Assembly: GCF_000421965.1 (NCBI RefSeq)
Contig: NZ_ATAY01000006.1
Coordinates: 62,001-126,000 of the forward strand
DNA length: 64,000 nt
Source of the DNA: Ruminiclostridium papyrosolvens C7
Lineage (GTDB): Bacteria; Bacillota; Clostridia; Acetivibrionales; DSM-1351
Direction of reading: 5' to 3'
The notes under the pieces are model-generated. The model did not search any database, was not told where the DNA came from, and saw only the letters and a program-made list of their open reading frames with translations. Shown here piece by piece: positions 61,679 through 64,000 of the stretch. Position 1 is the stretch's first letter, and each line of letters opens with the position of its first letter. The translations under genes were made by a program, and so were the position numbers.

Positions 61679-62359
61679 ATGAATATTTTACTTGTTGAAG
61701 ACAGAATTCCTTCCGATGATTCTCTGGTACAATTATTTAAGGAAAACAATCACAAGATTGACCATACCGACAGTATGAGATATGGTTTATATCTAGCTTT
61801 GACGGGTTCACATGATATTATCGTAATAGATACTTTGACTCATACGGTAGATGAAATTAATCTTCTTAAAAGTATAAGGAAAAGTGGCTTGACATCACCT
61901 GTATTTCTTATTTCTACTCAAAGTGATATATCGTACAAAGTAATTGGTCTGGACAGTGGTGCTGATGATTACCTTGTCAAGCCTTTTTCTACGGAAGAAC
62001 TATTTGCGCGAATCAGAGCTTTAGGTAGGCGAAAAAATTCAATACTTTTAAATAACAACTTATGCTATGGTGACATTACTCTTTATACCAACTGCTTAAC
62101 ACTATCGACAGAAGAAGCAAAAATCAAACTAACCTGTCAGGAGTGCAAAATTTTAGAGTTTTTAATTATTAGGAGATGTATGATTACTTCAAAAGATATA
62201 ATAATAGAGAAAATATGGGGGCTAGACACTGATGCACATGGAAATCACGTTGAAGTGTATATATATTTTATAAGAAAAAAATTGAAATCTTTAAATTCAA
62301 AAGTCATTATAAATACTATTCGCGGATTAGGCTACAAACTCGATATAAAATCAAAGTAA
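61679..62359 (+). CDS. OmpR-family response regulator without adjacent kinase
   Basis: This 226-residue two-domain regulator has a receiver domain (acidic E7-D8, phosphoacceptor D51 in IIVIDTLTH, S/T79-80, K101 in YLVKPF) and a winged-helix Trans_reg_C domain (ITSKDIIIEKIWGLDTDAHGNHVEVYIYFIRKKL). The residues after D51 (DTLTHT) differ from the usual D-x-x-[LM]-P, so phosphorylation dynamics may differ. No histidine kinase gene is next to it. It is divergent from the dockerin gene, with 159 bases between them. Confidence 0.9.
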   Translation: MNILLVEDRIPSDDSLVQLFKENNHKIDHTDSMRYGLYLALTGSHDIIVIDTLTHTVDEINLLKSIRKSGLTSPVFLISTQSDISYKVIGLDSGADDYLVKPFSTEELFARIRALGRRKNSILLNNNLCYGDITLYTNCLTLSTEEAKIKLTCQECKILEFLIIRRCMITSKDIIIEKIWGLDTDAHGNHVEVYIYFIRKKLKSLNSKVIINTIRGLGYKLDIKSK

Positions 62360-62389
62360 AAGTAAGGATATTTTAATTTTCTTATTAAG

Positions 62390-62428
62390 CTAAAAAGCAC
62401 TATAGACAAAGGTCTACAGTGCTTTTTT
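62390..62428 (+). terminator. Bidirectional terminator between the response regulator and rpsR
   Basis: AAAAAGCACTATAGAC (62392-62407) and GTCTACAGTGCTTTTT (62412-62427) form a long stem with one mismatch and a four-base loop. T or A runs on both sides allow it to stop both convergent transcripts. Confidence 0.9.
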
Positions 62429-62461
62429 GGATTAAAATTATATTTTCCTCTTTTTCTATCT

Positions 62462-62755
62462 CTATTCAGCAGTATATGGAAGTAAAGCAATATGTCTTGC
62501 TCTCTTAACCGCAACTGTTAACTGACGTTGGTGCTTTGCGCAGTTTCCTGATATTCTTCTAGGAAGAATCTTACCTCTTTCAGAAACATACTTTCTGATT
62601 TTAGCAACATCCTTGTAATCTATATCAGTAGCTTTGTCAACACAGAATGAGCAAACCTTTTTCTTTACTCTTCTCATTCTCATGCCGCCTTTTCCTTCGC
62701 CCTTATCATAAGAATCTCTGTCGTTTCTTCTGTTATCTCTCTTTGGTCCTGGCAT
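62462..62755 (-). CDS. rpsR: 30S ribosomal protein S18
   Basis: S18 binds 16S rRNA with S6. The 97 residues have an unusual glycine/arginine/aspartate-rich N-terminal extension (about 28 residues) before the common core. A CSFC pair and CAKH follow, a possible zinc site retained in some S18 proteins, and the terminal part [21 protein letters not shown] is diagnostic. GGAGG precedes the ATG. It is the last gene of rpsF-ssb-rpsR. Confidence 0.98.
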   Translation of the reverse strand: MPGPKRDNRRNDRDSYDKGEGKGGMRMRRVKKKVCSFCVDKATDIDYKDVAKIRKYVSERGKILPRRISGNCAKHQRQLTVAVKRARHIALLPYTAE

Positions 62756-62841
62756 GTCTAACTCCTCCTTTCAAGCACCCTTAGCGGTACTTATTTAATT
62801 TATAAAAAATTCTGTTAAATTTCGGTTTTCAAAATACCATG

Positions 62842-63270
62842 TTAAAAAGGCAGTTCGTCATCCTCATCCATTGGATAGAATCCATCACCGGATGCGGCAG
62901 GTGTTTCAGAATAAGTTTTCTGCGTGGAACCACCGTTACCAGTTTCACCATTACGTTTACTGTCTGCAAAGTAAGTTTCCTCTGCGACAACTTCTGTAAC
63001 GTAATGACGCTTCCCCTCATTATCGTCCCATGTTCTGGTCTGAATCCTACCAACAACAACAACCTGCAATCCTTTTGTAAAATACTTTCCACAAAACTCT
63101 GCGCTCTTGTCCCATGCAACAACATTGATGAAATCAGCCTGTGGCTGTCCTTCTCTGGCAAAACGTCTGTTTACGGCAAGTGTGAAACTCGCAACTGCCG
63201 TATTGTTTCCACTGGTGTATCTTAGGTCTGGATCTTTTGTAAGTCTACCCATTAATACAACTTTGTTCAT
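62842..63270 (-). CDS. ssb: Single-stranded DNA-binding protein
   Basis: This 142-residue OB-fold protein coats single-stranded DNA: MNKVVLMGRLTKDPDLRYTSGNNTAVASF at the start, and the acidic tip DEDDELPF at the C-terminus that recruits repair proteins. A glycine/serine/threonine linker joins the two. GTGGGAG precedes the ATG. It lies between rpsF and rpsR. Confidence 0.98.
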   Translation of the reverse strand: MNKVVLMGRLTKDPDLRYTSGNNTAVASFTLAVNRRFAREGQPQADFINVVAWDKSAEFCGKYFTKGLQVVVVGRIQTRTWDDNEGKRHYVTEVVAEETYFADSKRNGETGNGGSTQKTYSETPAASGDGFYPMDEDDELPF

Positions 63271-63281
63271 ACTCCCACCTA

Positions 63282-63566
63282 CTAATCCTTCTTTATTATG
63301 ATATACTTGAGAATTCCTTCAGTGATTTTGTAGATTCTTTCTAATTCAGCAGGAAAATCTGGGCTTGATGAAAAGTTCGCAAGTACATAATAACCGTCGG
63401 TCTTATCATCGATTTCGTAAGCCATCTTTCTCTTTCCCCATTCATCGATGCTTTCCAGCTGAGCTGAAGTTTCGAGCATAGTTTTGAACTTTTCTACGAG
63501 AGCCTTTGTAGCTTCCTCGCCAACTTCTGAATTGATAATAAAGATAGTTTCATACTTCTTTAACAT
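63282..63566 (-). CDS. rpsF: 30S ribosomal protein S6
   Basis: S6 forms a dimer with S18 on the small subunit. The 94 residues begin MLKKYETIFIINSEVGEEATKALVEKF and contain EWGKRKMAYEIDDKTDGYYVLANF. A strong GGGGAGGTGACC precedes the ATG. It is the first gene of the operon and sits behind a good promoter and a structured leader. Confidence 0.98.
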   Translation of the reverse strand: MLKKYETIFIINSEVGEEATKALVEKFKTMLETSAQLESIDEWGKRKMAYEIDDKTDGYYVLANFSSSPDFPAELERIYKITEGILKYIIIKKD

Positions 63567-63650
63567 TATTGGTCACCTCCCCTCGGACTTTAGCGGCCCT
63601 GTATCATGAGTACAGAGCAAGGATGTTATCTTAATTTATTTGTAACATAC
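63567..63650 (-). promoter_or_regulatory. rpsF leader, candidate S6:S18-binding element
   Basis: The minus-strand leader contains a CTGTA/TACAG hairpin followed by GGGCCGCTAAAGTCCGAGG, which includes CCG trinucleotides and overlaps the ribosome site. An S6:S18-binding RNA motif with an unpaired CCG is known in rpsF leaders of many bacteria, so this is a fair candidate. The fold was judged by eye only. Confidence 0.45.
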
Positions 63651-63658
63651 AATTTTGT

Positions 63659-63687
63659 ATTTTATCACAGTGTGTTGGAATAAGCAA
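63659..63687 (-). promoter_or_regulatory. Promoter of the rpsF-ssb-rpsR operon
   Basis: On the minus strand TTGCTT (63682-63687) and TAAAAT (63659-63664) are 17 bases apart. They lie about 90 bases before the rpsF start codon. Confidence 0.75.
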
Positions 63688-63736
63688 GTCTTATTTTCCG
63701 TCTGTTATATATATCAAAAACCCACAAACTTTATTA

Positions 63737-63765
63737 TTGACTGATATGTAAAAATTTGATATTAT
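63737..63765 (+). promoter_or_regulatory. Promoter of the DUF2325 gene
   Basis: TTGACT (63737-63742) and TATTAT (63760-63765) are 17 bases apart. A Fur box begins ten bases downstream, at or just past the expected transcription start. Confidence 0.75.
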
Positions 63766-63774
63766 ATTGTTAAT

Positions 63775-63794
63775 TGATAATGATTATCATTATC
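63775..63794 (+). promoter_or_regulatory. Fur box
   Basis: GATAATGATTATCATTATC (63776-63794) matches 18 of 19 positions of the classical GATAATGATAATCATTATC. TGATAAT-G-ATTATCA (63775-63789) is a perfect 7-1-7 palindrome, the form typical of Firmicutes Fur rather than Zur or PerR. Binding here would block the promoter just upstream. Confidence 0.85.
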
Positions 63795-63819
63795 ATAAAT
63801 GATTTAGGAGGAATTATTT

Positions 63820-64000
63820 ATGAGCATTGTATTAGTAGGTGGTCATGACAGAATGCAGGATGAATATAAACAAATATGTTGTAAACGTGGACACCGTGTA
63901 AAGATTTATACTCAAATGCCTGCAAGATTTGATAAGGTTATCGGAAACCCTGACGGAATAGTCTTATTTACAGGTACAGTTTCCCATAAAATGATTCTTA
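63820..64000 (+). CDS. DUF2325 family protein (3' end outside the window)
   Basis: Sixty residues are visible, beginning MSIVLVGGHDRMQDEYKQICCKR and continuing VKIYTQMPARFDKVIGNPDGIVLFTGTVSHKMI. This matches small DUF2325 proteins of clostridia, typically about 95-100 residues. AGGAGG lies before the ATG. The adjacent cysteine pair at 20-21 could bind metal, but this is a guess. The Fur box in the promoter suggests iron-dependent expression. The rest of the gene is cut by the window end. Confidence 0.85.
   Translation, partial: MSIVLVGGHDRMQDEYKQICCKRGHRVKIYTQMPARFDKVIGNPDGIVLFTGTVSHKMIL

Noticed and set aside
1-64000. CRISPR array, prophage, tRNA or rRNA genes
   Set aside because: No regularly spaced repeats, no phage structural or integrase cluster, and no cloverleaf or rRNA-like sequence was recognised on either strand.

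Overview
The window looks like the chromosome of a mesophilic, anaerobic, cellulosome-producing clostridium, most like the Ruminiclostridium (Clostridium cellulolyticum / papyrosolvens) group. This is inferred from low G+C, strong GGAGG ribosome sites, a secreted protein with a type I dockerin, Bacillus/Clostridium-type flagellar gene order, a SAM-I riboswitch before metK, and a monoderm-type Tad pilus locus. No database could be searched, so the species is a judgement. Almost all genes lie on the minus strand, so most operons read from right to left. Start codons were re-chosen from visible ribosome binding sites and often lie inside the longest open frame.

Layout. 1-5340: birA (cut by the window edge), an unknown protein, and a cyanophycin cluster (small membrane protein, cphB, cphA). 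5520-7166: a VanY-type carboxypeptidase and an isochorismatase-type hydrolase on the plus strand. 7241-10163: leuC-leuD-leuB. 10307-15500: AraC-type regulator, DEAD-box helicase, ABC-F ATPase, radical SAM/SPASM protein. 15594-16739: a Cys-type glutathione peroxidase and an OhrR-type repressor, both preceded by OhrR-box-like palindromes. 16745-25217: a Tad/Flp-type pilus operon (kinase-ParA fusion, cpaB, tadZ-like, tadA, tadB, tadC, three tandem mini-proteins missed by ordinary ORF length cut-offs, two TadE/F-like proteins) with its own promoter. 25235-28715: a PflA-like radical SAM protein, an alpha/beta hydrolase and a secreted Kelch-repeat protein.

28890-43157 is the late flagellar block. 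In transcription order it reads comFC, yvyF, flgM, flgN, flgK-like (large, with an inserted vWA-like domain), flgK, flgL, a DUF6470 protein, fliW, csrA, flagellin, fliB, flaG, fliD, fliS and a FlgN/FliT-like chaperone. Three sigma-D (FliA)-type promoters and a CsrA-type leader on flagellin can be read directly. fliD is broken by a one-base frame change. An IS481-like element (about 43263-44286) sits between recD2 and comFC, flanked by a 30-bp near-perfect direct repeat.

44328-59881 is mostly housekeeping: recD2, metK with its riboswitch, an FlK-type thioesterase, ftsH, hpt, tilS, dnaB, rplI, gdpP, a MazG-like gene, pheA, and DUF2007 and DUF2461 proteins. 60005-64000: a secreted dockerin/beta-helix protein, a divergent orphan response regulator, the rpsF-ssb-rpsR operon, and the start of a DUF2325 gene under a near-consensus Fur box. 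No rRNA, tRNA, CRISPR array or prophage was seen, and no gene-free stretch exceeds about 300 bases.

The least ordinary parts are the Tad locus (degenerate ParA fused to a kinase, triplicated mini-proteins), the vWA-bearing FlgK paralogue, the broken fliD together with the IS upstream of the same flagellar block, the gpx-ohrR pair with matching operators, and the Fur-box DUF2325 gene.
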